A stretch of 64,000 bases of DNA, from NCBI RefSeq assembly GCF_014650455.1, contig NZ_BMUZ01000002.1:532595-596594 (forward strand), in the 5' to 3' direction. The DNA comes from Streptomyces xanthochromogenes. Lineage in GTDB: Bacteria; Actinomycetota; Actinomycetes; Streptomycetales; Streptomycetaceae. Position 1 is the stretch's first letter, and the number at the start of each line of letters is the position of its first letter. Positions 50,480-59,953 of this stretch are shown one piece after another. The translations under genes were made by a program, and so were the position numbers. The notes under the pieces were generated by a model. The model was not told where the DNA came from. It was given only the letters and a program-made list of their open reading frames with translations, and made no database searches.

Positions 50480-50947
50480 TCAGCCCTTGAGGCCCTCCGC
50501 GTCCCGCAGCAGGCAGGTCAGCCGGGCCGTGCACACCCGCCGGTCCTGCTCGTCGGTGATGACGATCTCGTACGTGGCCGTGGAGCGCCCCCGGTGCACG
50601 GGGGTGGCGACCCCGGTGACCAGGCCGCTGCGCGCCCCGCGGTGGTGGGTGCAGTTCAGGTCGACACCGACGGCGACCTTGGAGATCCCGCCGTGCAGCA
50701 TCGAACCGACCGAGCCGAGCGTCTCGGCGAGCACCGCCGAGGCGCCGCCGTGCAGCAGCCCGTACGGCTGGGTGTTGCCCTCGACGGGCATCGTGCCCAC
50801 GACCTTCTCGGCGGAGGCCTCCACGATCTGCACGCCCATCCGGGTGCCCAGGTGCCCGGCGGAGAACATGGCGTGCAGATCGACGCCGAGGGCCGCGTAC
50901 TCCTCGACGACTTCCTGCGGAAACTTCACGCTGCGCTGCTCGCCCAT
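50480..50947 (-). CDS. Hotdog-fold acyl-CoA thioesterase (PaaI family)
   Basis: 155 aa, ATG 50947. NTQPYGLLHGGASAVLAETLGSVGS carries the catalytic/oxyanion HGG of the hotdog fold; AVGVDLNCTHHRGARSGLVTGVATPVHRGRSTATYEIVITDEQDRRVCTARLTCLL completes the sheet. It hydrolyses acyl- or aroyl-CoA esters. Adjacent divergent gene is not functionally related. Substrate not predictable. Confidence 0.85.
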   Translation of the reverse strand: MGEQRSVKFPQEVVEEYAALGVDLHAMFSAGHLGTRMGVQIVEASAEKVVGTMPVEGNTQPYGLLHGGASAVLAETLGSVGSMLHGGISKVAVGVDLNCTHHRGARSGLVTGVATPVHRGRSTATYEIVITDEQDRRVCTARLTCLLRDAEGLKG

Positions 50948-51047
50948 GGGCCCCGGCTCCGTTCATCTGCGGTCACTGTGCTTGATCCACACCCGTCATG
51001 GCTGTGTCCGCACCGTCATACCAGATGACTGAGCAAACGCTTAGGAC

Positions 51048-53339
51048 TCAGCTCTCATTCCCCGCCGCGAGCGCCGCCTCGAACCGCACGACCACCGACT
51101 TGCTGGCCGGAGTGTTGCTGACATCGGCCGTCGAACCCAGCGGCACCAGCACATTGGTCTCCGGGTAGTAGGCGGCGGCGCAGCCTCGCGCCGTCGGATA
51201 GTGCACGACGCGGAAGCCCGGCGCCCGCCGCTCCACCCCGTCCTTCCACTCGCTCACCAGATCCGTGTACGACCCGTCCGCCAGGCCCAGTTGACGCGCG
51301 TCCTCGGGGTTGACCAGGACCACCCGGCGGCCGCCCTTGATGCCGCGGTAGCGGTCGTCGAGGCCGTAGATCGTGGTGTTGTACTGGTCGTGCGAGCGCA
51401 GCGTCTGCAGCAGCAGCCGGCCCTCGGGCAGCTCGGGCACCTCCACCGGCGCGGCCGTGAAGTTGGCCTTGCCGGTGGCCGTCGGGAAGCGCCGCTCGTC
51501 GCGCGGGGCGTGCGGGAGCTGGAAGCCGCCCGGGCGGGCGACCTTGGCGTTGAAGTCCTCGAAGCCCGGCACCACCCGCGCGATGCGGTCGCGGACGGTG
51601 GCGTAGTCCCGCTCGAACTCCGCCCAGTCGACGGCCGACCTCGCGCCGAGCGTGGCCCGCGCCATCCGCACCACGATGGCCGGCTCCGACAGCAGATGAG
51701 GACTGGCCGGGGCGAGGTTGCCGCGCGAGGCGTGCACCATGCCCATCGAGTCCTCGACGGTCACGAACTGGCGGCCGCTGTGCTGTACGTCCTTGTCGGT
51801 GCGGCCAAGGGTCGGCAGGATCAGCGCCCGGCGGCCGGTGACCGCGTGCGAACGGTTCAGCTTCGTGGAGACGTGCACGGTGAGCGAGGCCCGGCGCATG
51901 GCGGCCTCGGTGACCTCCGTGTCGGGCGTGGCCGCCACGAAGTTGCCGCCCATCGCGAAGAACACCTTCGCCCGTCCGTCGCGCAGCGCCTCGATGGACC
52001 GTACGACGTCATAGCCGTGGTGGCGGGGCGGCGCGAAGCCGAACTCCTTCTCCAGCGCGTCCAGGAAGGCGGGCGCGGGACGCTCGAAGATGCCCATCGT
52101 GCGGTCGCCCTGCACATTGGAATGGCCGCGCACCGGGCACACCCCGGCGCCGGGACGGCCGATGTTGCCGCGCAGCAGAAGGAAGTTGACGACCTCACGG
52201 ATCGTCGGCACCGAGTGCTTGTGCTGGGTCAGACCCATGGCCCAGCACACGATGGTGCGCCGCGAGGCCAGCACCATCGCGAGCGCCCGCTCGATCTCGG
52301 TACGGGTCAGGCCGGTCGCTTCGAGCGTCGCGTCCCAGTCCGCCTCCTTGGCCGCGGCCTCGAACTCCTCGAATCCATGGGTGTGTTCGCGTACGAACAG
52401 CTCGTCGACGGCGCCCTCCGTCTCGACGATCAGCTTGTTGAGGAGACGGAACAGCGCCTGATCGCCGCCGATGCGGATCTGCAGGAACAGATCGGTGAGA
52501 GCGGCGCCCTTGATCATGCCCTGCGGCGTCTGCGGATTCTTGAACTTCTCAAGTCCCGCCTCCGGCAGCGGATTCACCGAAATGATCTTCGCGCCGGCCG
52601 ACTTCGCCTTCTCCAGCGCCGACAGCATCCGAGGATGGTTGGTCCCCGGATTCTGCCCGGCGATCACGATCAGATCCGCCCGGTGCAGATCCTCCAGGGA
52701 CACACTGCCCTTGCCGATGCCGATGGTCTCCGTCAGCGCCGAACCCGACGACTCGTGACACATGTTGGAACAGTCGGGCAGATTGTTCGTGCCGAACTCG
52801 CGGGCGAAGAGCTGCAGCAGGAACGCCGCCTCGTTGCTCGTGCGCCCCGACGTGTAGAAGAGGGCCTCGTCGGGGGAGTCGAGCGCGGTCAGCTCCTCGG
52901 CGATGATCTCGAAGGCCCGCTCCCAGGTGACCGCCTCGTACCGGTCGCCGCCCTCCGGCAGGTACATCGGCTGCGTGATACGGCCCTGCTGGCCCAGCCA
53001 GTACCCACTGCGGGCGGCGAGGTCGGACAGCGGATGCGCCGCGAAGAACTCAGGCGTCACCCGGCGCAGCGTCGCCTCCTCCGCCACCGCCTTCGCGCCG
53101 TTCTCGCAGAACTCCGCCGTGTGCCGCTTGTCGCCCTCCGGCCAGGCGCAGCCCGGGCAGTCGAACCCGTTCTTCTGGTTGACCTTCAACAAGGTCTGCG
53201 CCGTGCGCCGCACCCCCATCTGCTGCTGCGCCATCAGCAGCGTGTGCCCGATCGCGGGCAGCCCGGCCGCCGCGTGCTTGGGCGCCTCGACCTGCGGCGC
53301 GTCCTGGACCGGATCACCTGTGGGCGGCTTGCTGGCCAT
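51048..53339 (-). CDS. YdeP/FdhF-family molybdopterin oxidoreductase
   Basis: 763 aa, ATG 53339. FDCPGCAWPEGDKRHTAEFCENGAKAVAEEA (Cys61, Cys64, Cys78) begins the Fe-S or structural part; TSGRTSNEAAFLLQLFAREFGTNNLPDCSNMCHESSG, GQNPGTNHPRML and the MGLTQHKHSVPTIREVVNFLLLRGNIGRPGAG segment define the bis-MGD domain, and HDQYNTTIYGLDDRYRGIKGGRR the C-terminal dinucleotide domain. YdeP relatives lack formate dehydrogenase's selenocysteine; their substrate is unknown, with acid-stress links in E. coli. Divergent from polA. Confidence 0.88.
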   Translation of the reverse strand: MASKPPTGDPVQDAPQVEAPKHAAAGLPAIGHTLLMAQQQMGVRRTAQTLLKVNQKNGFDCPGCAWPEGDKRHTAEFCENGAKAVAEEATLRRVTPEFFAAHPLSDLAARSGYWLGQQGRITQPMYLPEGGDRYEAVTWERAFEIIAEELTALDSPDEALFYTSGRTSNEAAFLLQLFAREFGTNNLPDCSNMCHESSGSALTETIGIGKGSVSLEDLHRADLIVIAGQNPGTNHPRMLSALEKAKSAGAKIISVNPLPEAGLEKFKNPQTPQGMIKGAALTDLFLQIRIGGDQALFRLLNKLIVETEGAVDELFVREHTHGFEEFEAAAKEADWDATLEATGLTRTEIERALAMVLASRRTIVCWAMGLTQHKHSVPTIREVVNFLLLRGNIGRPGAGVCPVRGHSNVQGDRTMGIFERPAPAFLDALEKEFGFAPPRHHGYDVVRSIEALRDGRAKVFFAMGGNFVAATPDTEVTEAAMRRASLTVHVSTKLNRSHAVTGRRALILPTLGRTDKDVQHSGRQFVTVEDSMGMVHASRGNLAPASPHLLSEPAIVVRMARATLGARSAVDWAEFERDYATVRDRIARVVPGFEDFNAKVARPGGFQLPHAPRDERRFPTATGKANFTAAPVEVPELPEGRLLLQTLRSHDQYNTTIYGLDDRYRGIKGGRRVVLVNPEDARQLGLADGSYTDLVSEWKDGVERRAPGFRVVHYPTARGCAAAYYPETNVLVPLGSTADVSNTPASKSVVVRFEAALAAGNES

Positions 53340-53584
53340 GGCGCTGCTCCCCTTCGAGCGAACACGACGTGCGGCTGTGCCGATCGGGCACTGCGGGCGA
53401 GCACGGCGTGCGGACCTGTGGTGCGGGCACCTCGCGGTCAGGCGTCGCGCCGCGGGATGCGTACACCACCGATCCTGCCACGCGCCACCGACAGCCGCGC
53501 CGGGCAGGTGGCATCGCGTCGGGCACGGGCGGCCGGGACCGGGACTGGCCAGGATTGTCAGTGGGGCGTGGCAGGATCGTGGGC

Positions 53585-56299
53585 ATGGCTGAGACAGCAT
53601 CGAAGAAGACCCCGGACAACCGACCGCGCCTGCTCCTCATGGACGGGCACTCCCTGGCGTACCGGGCGTTCTTCGCGCTGCCCGCGGAGAACTTCACCAC
53701 CGCGACGGGCCAGCCCACCAACGCGGTCTACGGCTTCATGTCCATGCTCGCGAACACCCTGCGTGACGAGGCGCCCACCCACTTCGCAGTGGCGTTCGAC
53801 GTCTCCCGCAAGACCTGGCGCTCCACCGAGTTCCCCGACTACAAGGCGAACCGGTCGAAGACCCCCGACGAGTTCAAGGGCCAGGTCGAGCTGATCGGCG
53901 AGCTCCTCGACGCGATGCACGTCGACCGCTTCGCCACCGACGGCTTCGAGGCCGACGACATCATCGCCACCCTCGCCACCCAGGCCGAGGCGGCCGGCTT
54001 CGAAGTCCTCATCGTCACCGGCGACCGCGACTCCTTCCAGCTCGTCTCCGAGAACGTCACCGTCCTCTACCCCACCAAGGGCGTCTCCGAGCTGACCCGC
54101 TTCACCCCGGAAAAGGTCGAGGAGAAGTACGGCCTCACCCCGCAGCAGTACCCCGACTTCGCGGCCCTGCGCGGCGACCCGTCGGACAACCTGCCCGGCA
54201 TCCCCGGCGTCGGCGAGAAGACCGCCGCCAAGTGGATCAACCAGTTCGGCTCGTTCGCGGAGCTCGTCGAGCGCGCCGAAGAGATCAAGGGCAAGGCCGG
54301 ACAGAACTTCCGCGACCACCTCGACGCGGTGAAGCTCAACCGCCGCCTCACCGAGATGGTCAAGGACGTCGAGCTCCCCAAGGGCCCGGCCGGGCTGGAG
54401 CGCGCCCCCTACGACCGCAGCGCCGTGACCGGCGTCCTGGACGTCCTGGAGATCCGCAACCCGTCCCTGCGCGAGCGCCTGCTCGCCGTCGACCCGGGCG
54501 CCGCGGATGCCGAGACCGCCCCCGCGCCCGCCGCCGGCGTCGAAGTCGACGGCACCGTCCTCGGCGCCGGAGAGCTCGCCCCCTGGCTCGCCGAGCACGC
54601 CACACAGGTCCTCGGCGTCGCCACCGTCGACACCTGGGCCCTCGGCTCCGGCAGCGTCACCGAGATCGCGCTGGCCACTGCGGGCGGCGCGGCCGGCTGG
54701 TTCGACCCGGCCCAGATCGACGAGGCCGACGAGCGGGCCTTCGCCGCCTGGATCGCCGACGCGGAGCGGCCCAAGGTCATGCACAACGCCAAGGCCGCCA
54801 TGCGGGTCTTCCCCGAACACGGCTGGACCATCGCCGGCGTCACCATGGACACCGCGCTCGCCGCCTACCTCGTCAAGCCCGGCCGCCGCTCCTTCGCCCT
54901 GGACGCCCTGTCCATCGAATATCTGGGCCGCGAACTGGCCCCGGCCGGCGCCGCCGACGGCCAGCTCGCCTTCGGAGCGGACGACGAAGCCGAAGCCGCC
55001 GCCCTCATGACCCAGGCCCGGGCCGTCCTCGACCTCGGCGCCGCCTTCACCGAACGCCTCAAGGAAGTCGGCGCCGCCCAGCTCCTGACCGACGTCGAGC
55101 TCCCCACCTCCCTCCTCCTCGCCCGCATGGAACGCAACGGCATCGCCGCCGACCGCGCCCACCTGGAGGCCATGGAGCAGCAGTTCGCCGGCGCCGTCCA
55201 GCAGGCCGTCAAGGAGGCACACGCCTCGGTCGGCCACGAGTTCAACCTCGGCTCGCCCAAGCAGCTCCAGGAAGTCCTCTTCGGCGAACTGGCCCTGCCC
55301 AAGACGAAGAAGACCAAGACCGGCTACACCACGGACGCCGACGCACTCGCCTGGCTCGCCGCCCAGACCGAGCACGAACTGCCCGTCCTCATGCTGCGCC
55401 ACCGCGAACAGGCCAAACTCCGCGTCACCGTCGAAGGCCTGATCAAGACCATCGCGACGGACGGCCGCATCCACACCACGTTCAACCAGACCGTCGCCGC
55501 CACCGGCCGCCTGTCCTCCACCGACCCCAACCTGCAGAACATTCCGGTACGCACCGACGAAGGCCGCGCCATCCGCAGGGGCTTCGTCGTCGGCGAGGGC
55601 TACGAGTCGCTGCTCACCGCCGACTACAGCCAGATCGAACTGCGCGTCATGGCCCACCTGTCCGAGGACGCGGGTCTCATCGAGGCGTTCACCTCCGGCG
55701 AGGACCTGCACACCACGGTCGCCTCCCAGGTCTTCGGCGTCGACAAGACCCAGGTCGACCCGGAGATGCGCCGCAAGATCAAGGCGATGTCGTACGGCCT
55801 GGCCTACGGCCTGTCCGCGTTCGGCCTCTCGCAGCAGCTGAACATCGAAGCGGGCGAGGCCCGCGGCCTGATGGACACCTTCTTCGAACGCTTCGGCGGC
55901 GTACGGGACTATCTGCAGCGCGCCGTCGAAGAGGCCCGTGCGACCGGCTACACCGAGACGATGCTCGGCCGGCGCCGCTATCTGCCGGACCTCAACAGCG
56001 ACAACCGCCAGCGCCGCGAAATGGCCGAGCGGATGGCGCTCAACGCCCCGATCCAGGGCACCGCCGCCGACATCGTCAAGGTCGCGATGCTGAACGTGGA
56101 CCGTGCTCTGACCGAAGCGGGTCTCGCCTCACGCCTCCTGCTCCAGGTCCACGACGAAATCGTCCTGGAGATCGCGCCGGGCGAGCGCGAGCAGGTCGAG
56201 GCGCTGGTCCGCCGCGAGATGGCGGGCGCGGTGGAACTGCGCGCCCCGCTGGACGTGTCGGTCGGCGCGGGCCACGACTGGGAGTCGGCGGCCCACTAG
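53585..56299 (+). CDS. polA: DNA polymerase I
   Basis: 904 aa, ATG 53585. Domain order: 5'-3' exonuclease (RLLLMDGHSLAYRAFFALP, GFEADDIIATLA, GDPSDNLPGIPGVGEKTA), a degenerate 3'-5' exonuclease region (about 310-500) lacking the DxE metal ligands of proofreading enzymes, and polymerase motifs A (LLTADYSQIELRVMAHLSED), B (RRKIKAMSYGLAYGLSAFGLSQQL) and C (LLQVHDEIVLEI). Like other actinobacterial Pol I it probably cannot proofread. Functions in repair and Okazaki-fragment processing. Confidence 0.97.
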   Translation: MAETASKKTPDNRPRLLLMDGHSLAYRAFFALPAENFTTATGQPTNAVYGFMSMLANTLRDEAPTHFAVAFDVSRKTWRSTEFPDYKANRSKTPDEFKGQVELIGELLDAMHVDRFATDGFEADDIIATLATQAEAAGFEVLIVTGDRDSFQLVSENVTVLYPTKGVSELTRFTPEKVEEKYGLTPQQYPDFAALRGDPSDNLPGIPGVGEKTAAKWINQFGSFAELVERAEEIKGKAGQNFRDHLDAVKLNRRLTEMVKDVELPKGPAGLERAPYDRSAVTGVLDVLEIRNPSLRERLLAVDPGAADAETAPAPAAGVEVDGTVLGAGELAPWLAEHATQVLGVATVDTWALGSGSVTEIALATAGGAAGWFDPAQIDEADERAFAAWIADAERPKVMHNAKAAMRVFPEHGWTIAGVTMDTALAAYLVKPGRRSFALDALSIEYLGRELAPAGAADGQLAFGADDEAEAAALMTQARAVLDLGAAFTERLKEVGAAQLLTDVELPTSLLLARMERNGIAADRAHLEAMEQQFAGAVQQAVKEAHASVGHEFNLGSPKQLQEVLFGELALPKTKKTKTGYTTDADALAWLAAQTEHELPVLMLRHREQAKLRVTVEGLIKTIATDGRIHTTFNQTVAATGRLSSTDPNLQNIPVRTDEGRAIRRGFVVGEGYESLLTADYSQIELRVMAHLSEDAGLIEAFTSGEDLHTTVASQVFGVDKTQVDPEMRRKIKAMSYGLAYGLSAFGLSQQLNIEAGEARGLMDTFFERFGGVRDYLQRAVEEARATGYTETMLGRRRYLPDLNSDNRQRREMAERMALNAPIQGTAADIVKVAMLNVDRALTEAGLASRLLLQVHDEIVLEIAPGEREQVEALVRREMAGAVELRAPLDVSVGAGHDWESAAH

Positions 56300-56340
56300 C
56301 CCGCCGGGCCCACTGGGTCGATCTCGTACACCGCTTGTCG

Positions 56341-56364
56341 GCCCGGGCACGGAGGTGCCCGGGC
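56341..56364 (+). terminator. Terminator after polA
   Basis: GCCCGGGCAC-GGAG-GTGCCCGGGC, a perfect 10-bp stem with a 4-nt loop, about 40 bp after the polA stop. Perfect structure, no U-run. Confidence 0.75.
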
Positions 56365-56424
56365 CGGGGTGTATGCCGGGCGGGGCGCGTGTGGGCCGGG
56401 GTGTATGCCGGGCGGGGCGCGTGT
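56361..56424. repeat. Exact 32-bp tandem duplication
   Basis: A 32-bp unit (GGGCCGGGGTGTATGCCGGG onward) occurs twice back to back at 56361-56392 and 56393-56424. It overlaps the last bases of the polA terminator. No gene; 56425-56701 holds only the leader of the lytic transglycosylase. Confidence 0.9.
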
Positions 56425-56701
56425 GGGGGCGGGGTGGTCGTTAGCGGTGCGTTAGCCGGGGGGTGTGGGATGACAGATGACCGATTTCAACTGTCAGCCG
56501 ACGTCCGGCACTTGCTCGTCGGCGATCAAAAGCGTTCGGTATTCGGAGCCCGTCCCCTCCCCGATCCGTCGGCGATGCACAGGTGGCGAATCAGTGAAAA
56601 CCGGTCAGCCCACGGTGTCATGACGCCATCGGTTGCCGTAGTGTCACGTGAGTCTCGCGCTGGGGAGCGCGGACAGCCGAGTACGGGGAGGGACTTGACG
56701 T

Positions 56702-58417
56702 ATGGCACCGCACATGGGCCGACGACTGCGCAAGGGAGCGGGCACCACGGCGGTGGCCGCGCTGGCGGTGGCGGCGCTTTCCGCGTCGCAGGCGCCGGGG
56801 ATCGTGCACGCGAGCACCCCCACCGACCAGGCGGCCTCCGATGCGACGCCGGTCCCCACTCCGAGCGCGGAAGCCCCGGCCTCCGGCAACTCGCCGTACT
56901 ACACCGACCTTCCGCCGCTCGTGTCGCCGACGCCGCCGCCGAACGCGTCGACGGGCACGCTGCCCACCGGTGACCAGCAGGGCATACCCGCCACCGTCCT
57001 CGACGCGTACAAGAAGGCGGCGGCGACCCTCGCGACGGACCGGCCGAACTGCCACCTGCCCTGGGAACTCCTCGGCGGCATCGGCAAGGTCGAGTCGGGC
57101 CACGCCAACGGCGGCCGTGTCGACGTCAACGGCACCACGCTCACCCCGATCCTCGGGCCGGTGCTCAACGGGGCCGGGTTCGCGAACATCACCGACACCG
57201 ACGGCGGCGCCTACGACGGCGACAAGGTGCACGACCGTGCGGTCGGGCCGATGCAGTTCATCCCGTCGACCTGGGCGTCCTCGGGCCGCGACGGCAACGG
57301 CGACGGCGTCAAGGACCCCAACAACGTCTACGACGCCGCGCTCGCCGCAGGGTTCTACCTGTGCGGCAACGGCCGCGACGTCGCGGTGAAGGCCGACCTG
57401 GACAAGGCGATCCTGAGCTACAACCAGTCGCAGGAGTACCTGACCACGGTCACCACCTGGTTCGACTTCTACCGACGCGGCACCCATGAGGTCCCCGACG
57501 GCACGGGTTCGCTGCCCAGCCACCGCAGCGACCGGACGTCCGGCAGCCACACCCCTGCCAGGCAGACGCCGATCACGCCGACGACGCCGCCCAGCGGCAA
57601 GCCGGCCCCCAAGCCTCCGGTCACCAAGCCGAAGCCGCCCGTCCCGCCGGTCAAGCCGCCCGTGCCGCCCACCAAGCCCGGCGGCGACACCACCCTGCCG
57701 CCGACCGTGCCGCGGGCGACGACGTTCGAGAACACCGGCGCCAAGGAGCTCACCGCGTTCGCCGGCGGCGCCTTCGGCGGGCAGCCGACGGCCCGGGTGA
57801 AGGACGCGTCCGGCAAGGCGATGGCGAAGGTCTCGGTGAAGTTCGAGATCGTCGGCGACACCGACACCCGCTTCGCCGGCGGCGCCACTTCCGTGACCGT
57901 GCCCACCGCGGCCGACGGCACGGCCGCGGCACCGGCCCTGAAGACGGGCGAGAAGACCGGCACCTTCACCGTGCGGGCCACCCTCGCCGGCTCCGCGCTG
58001 TCCGCCATCGAGTGGAAGGCGACGGTCGTCGCCCGGCAGGCCGACGTGCTGGTCCGTGCCGACGACAAGGCGCTGACGGCCACGCCGTCCGGCGAGTTCG
58101 CCAACCAGGTCTCGGTCAAGGCGACCTACAAGAACGGTGTCGCCTCCGGTGTGGCGGCATCCGCGGCCATGATCGTGACCCCGGCCGCCGGCGCCGACCC
58201 GAAGGCCGCGCCCAAGGTCAACGACAAGGGCCCTTACTTCAAGGACGCCAAGGGCAACCCGGTCCGCGAACTGAAGGACCTGAAGACCGACGCCAACGGT
58301 GTCCTGGTCCTGCCGAAGATGTACGCGGACGCCCAGACCGGCACGTTCCTGCTCCGCCTCACCACCGAGGGCGGCGGCACGCTCACCGTCGAACTGAAGG
58401 TGGCCGCCGCCTCCTAG
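56702..58417 (+). CDS. Secreted lytic transglycosylase with C-terminal Ig-like domains
   Basis: 571 aa, ATG 56702. Signal sequence about residues 15-40. The SLT-like catalytic domain (95-250) contains LPWELLGGIGKVESGHANGGRV with catalytic Glu131, RAVGPMQFIPSTWASSGRDGNGDG and AAGFYLCGN. A Pro/Lys/Thr-rich linker (about 290-335) leads to two beta-sandwich repeats (TTFENTGAKELTAFAGGAFGGQPTARVKDASG and the following copy), similar to bacterial Ig/invasin modules. It cleaves peptidoglycan strands at the cell wall. Conserved in Streptomyces next to polA. Confidence 0.88.
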   Translation: MAPHMGRRLRKGAGTTAVAALAVAALSASQAPGIVHASTPTDQAASDATPVPTPSAEAPASGNSPYYTDLPPLVSPTPPPNASTGTLPTGDQQGIPATVLDAYKKAAATLATDRPNCHLPWELLGGIGKVESGHANGGRVDVNGTTLTPILGPVLNGAGFANITDTDGGAYDGDKVHDRAVGPMQFIPSTWASSGRDGNGDGVKDPNNVYDAALAAGFYLCGNGRDVAVKADLDKAILSYNQSQEYLTTVTTWFDFYRRGTHEVPDGTGSLPSHRSDRTSGSHTPARQTPITPTTPPSGKPAPKPPVTKPKPPVPPVKPPVPPTKPGGDTTLPPTVPRATTFENTGAKELTAFAGGAFGGQPTARVKDASGKAMAKVSVKFEIVGDTDTRFAGGATSVTVPTAADGTAAAPALKTGEKTGTFTVRATLAGSALSAIEWKATVVARQADVLVRADDKALTATPSGEFANQVSVKATYKNGVASGVAASAAMIVTPAAGADPKAAPKVNDKGPYFKDAKGNPVRELKDLKTDANGVLVLPKMYADAQTGTFLLRLTTEGGGTLTVELKVAAAS

Positions 58418-58443
58418 GCGCCCACCGGTCCCGCGCTCCTCAG

Positions 58444-58476
58444 CAGCCCCTTTGCCGTCCGACGGCAGAGGGGCTG
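58444..58476 (+). terminator. Terminator after lytic transglycosylase
   Basis: CAGCCCCTTTGCCGTC (58444-58459) pairs with GACGGCAGAGGGGCTG (58461-58476) with one wobble, followed by TTCG. Strong hairpin. Confidence 0.8.
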
Positions 58477-58553
58477 TTCGACGTGTTCTCATCTCGGCCC
58501 GGCGTTGCTACGGTGCCCACTCCTGACGACCCATCAGCTCCCGGAGGCCGAGC

Positions 58554-58709
58554 ATGCGTGCCCTGATAGCCGCCGCGATCGGGCTGGCCGCCGCCCTCGC
58601 CATCGTCCTGACGGTCTCGGCCATCGGCGCTCCCGAGGGCAAGACCTCGCCGAAGCCGCTGCTGACCACCGTGCCCAGCGCCCCCGGGAAGATCACCCAG
58701 ACCAAGTAG
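58554..58709 (+). CDS. 51-aa small membrane protein (SPW_0924-like)
   Basis: ATG 58554 follows GGAGG at a good distance; TAG at 58707-58709. MRALIAAAIGLAAALAIVLT then a short soluble tail (SAIGAPEGKTSPKPLLTTVP…). One N-terminal membrane segment. The arrangement MRALIAAAIGLAAAL…PEGkTSPKPLL is a conserved short protein in Streptomyces that I recall as the SPW_0924 family. Function unknown. It would be missed by length-filtered gene callers. Confidence 0.75.
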   Translation: MRALIAAAIGLAAALAIVLTVSAIGAPEGKTSPKPLLTTVPSAPGKITQTK

Positions 58710-58855
58710 AGCCGCGCCCCACCGAGCCCGTCGGCACGGACAGCGGCCCGTCGGCACGAGGACAGCGGCCCGTCGACACCAAGAGCGCGTCGATACCGAG
58801 AGCCGTCGGCACAGAGATCGCGACACCGAGAGACAGACAGAGGGAGAGCAGCTCC

Positions 58856-59851
58856 ATGCGACGCAAAGCCAGTCTCGTCCTGCTCGCCTTCGCCGTGTTC
58901 TTCGGCGCCCTGTCACCCCTGCTGCGCTGGTACGCCTTCCCGCGCCTGGCGAAGATTCCGCCCAGCCAGTACCAGGAGGCGGTCCTCGAAGCGAAGAACG
59001 CCACCCTCATCGACTACGCCACCATGCAGTCCAAGACGGTCCCCAAGGTGACCGTCGTCCAGACGCTCAAGGGCAACGTCGAAGCGGCCAAGGAGATCGA
59101 GAAGAGCGCCGGCAAGGACGTCGTGGTGTGGGACACCCTCTCCTACGTCCAGGGCCCCGACGGCAAGATGGTCTCCCAGATCCCCGAGCGCTACATCTTC
59201 GACGCCCACAGCCAGGCACCCGTGCACGCCACCGGCGAGATGGTCGACGGCGACCCCGTGCAGCGCAAGGGCATCGAGTTCAAGTGGCCCTTCCTGACCG
59301 AGAAACGGGACTACGAGTACTTCGACTTCCAGGCCCGCACCTCCGCGCCCATCCACTACAAGGGCACCCAGAAGTTCCACGGCCTCGACGTGTACTACTT
59401 CGAGCAGACCGTCCCCTGGACCAAGGTCCCGTACCCGAAGAAGATGCCGCTGCCGGGCATCGACTCCAGCACCCTGGAGAAGACCACCGGCACCTCCCTC
59501 TGGTACACCACCACCCGCAAGTTCTGGATCGACCCCGTCACCGGCGCCCCGGTCAACGGCGAGGAGGTCAACCAGGAGGAGATGCGCGGAGGCACCCTGC
59601 TCGGGGGCCGTGACAAGGTCACCGTGTTCGCCGGCGACGTCAAGATGCGCGACGACTACGTCAACCACACCGTCGACCTGGTCAAGAAGAACCGCGTCCT
59701 GGTCCTGCTGCTCACCTCCTACCTTCCCTGGGGATTCCTCGGCCTGGCCCTCGTGCTGCTCGCCCTCTCGCTCTGGCTGGAGGCCCGCAGCCGCCGCCCC
59801 AGCGACCCGCCGCCCACGGTCACCGAGCGCCTCGACCCCGTCATTGCCTGA
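58856..59851 (+). CDS. DUF3068 membrane protein
   Basis: 331 aa, ATG 58856 (AGGGAGAG upstream). N-terminal membrane segment (5-27), a large extracellular region with VVVWDTLSYVQGPDGKMVSQIPERYIFD, the sequence GDPVQRKGIEFKWPFLTEKRDYEYFDFQ and YYFEQTVPWTKVPYPKK, then a C-terminal membrane segment (about 282-304). DUF3068 (porin PorA-like family) proteins are envelope proteins of actinobacteria with unknown role. The 5' leader contains imperfect GTCGGCAC/GTCGACAC repeats. Convergent with hrpB. Confidence 0.88.
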   Translation: MRRKASLVLLAFAVFFGALSPLLRWYAFPRLAKIPPSQYQEAVLEAKNATLIDYATMQSKTVPKVTVVQTLKGNVEAAKEIEKSAGKDVVVWDTLSYVQGPDGKMVSQIPERYIFDAHSQAPVHATGEMVDGDPVQRKGIEFKWPFLTEKRDYEYFDFQARTSAPIHYKGTQKFHGLDVYYFEQTVPWTKVPYPKKMPLPGIDSSTLEKTTGTSLWYTTTRKFWIDPVTGAPVNGEEVNQEEMRGGTLLGGRDKVTVFAGDVKMRDDYVNHTVDLVKKNRVLVLLLTSYLPWGFLGLALVLLALSLWLEARSRRPSDPPPTVTERLDPVIA

Positions 59852-59874
59852 ACCGCGCCGTGTTCCGTGCGGCT

Positions 59875-59919
59875 CTGCCCGAGCCGCCGCTGCCCGAGCC
59901 GCCGCTGCCCGAGCCGCTC
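59875..59919. repeat. Three-copy 15-bp tandem repeat
   Basis: CTGCCCGAGCCGCCG occurs twice exactly and a third time with two changes, in the gap between convergent DUF3068 and hrpB genes. A typical slippage repeat. Confidence 0.85.
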
Positions 59920-59953
59920 CACGCCGCAGCAGCCCCCTGGCCCGGACCACTCC

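Noticed and set aside
56425..56701. c-di-AMP (ydaO) riboswitch upstream of the lytic transglycosylase
   Set aside because: I could not find the conserved pairing elements; no claim made.
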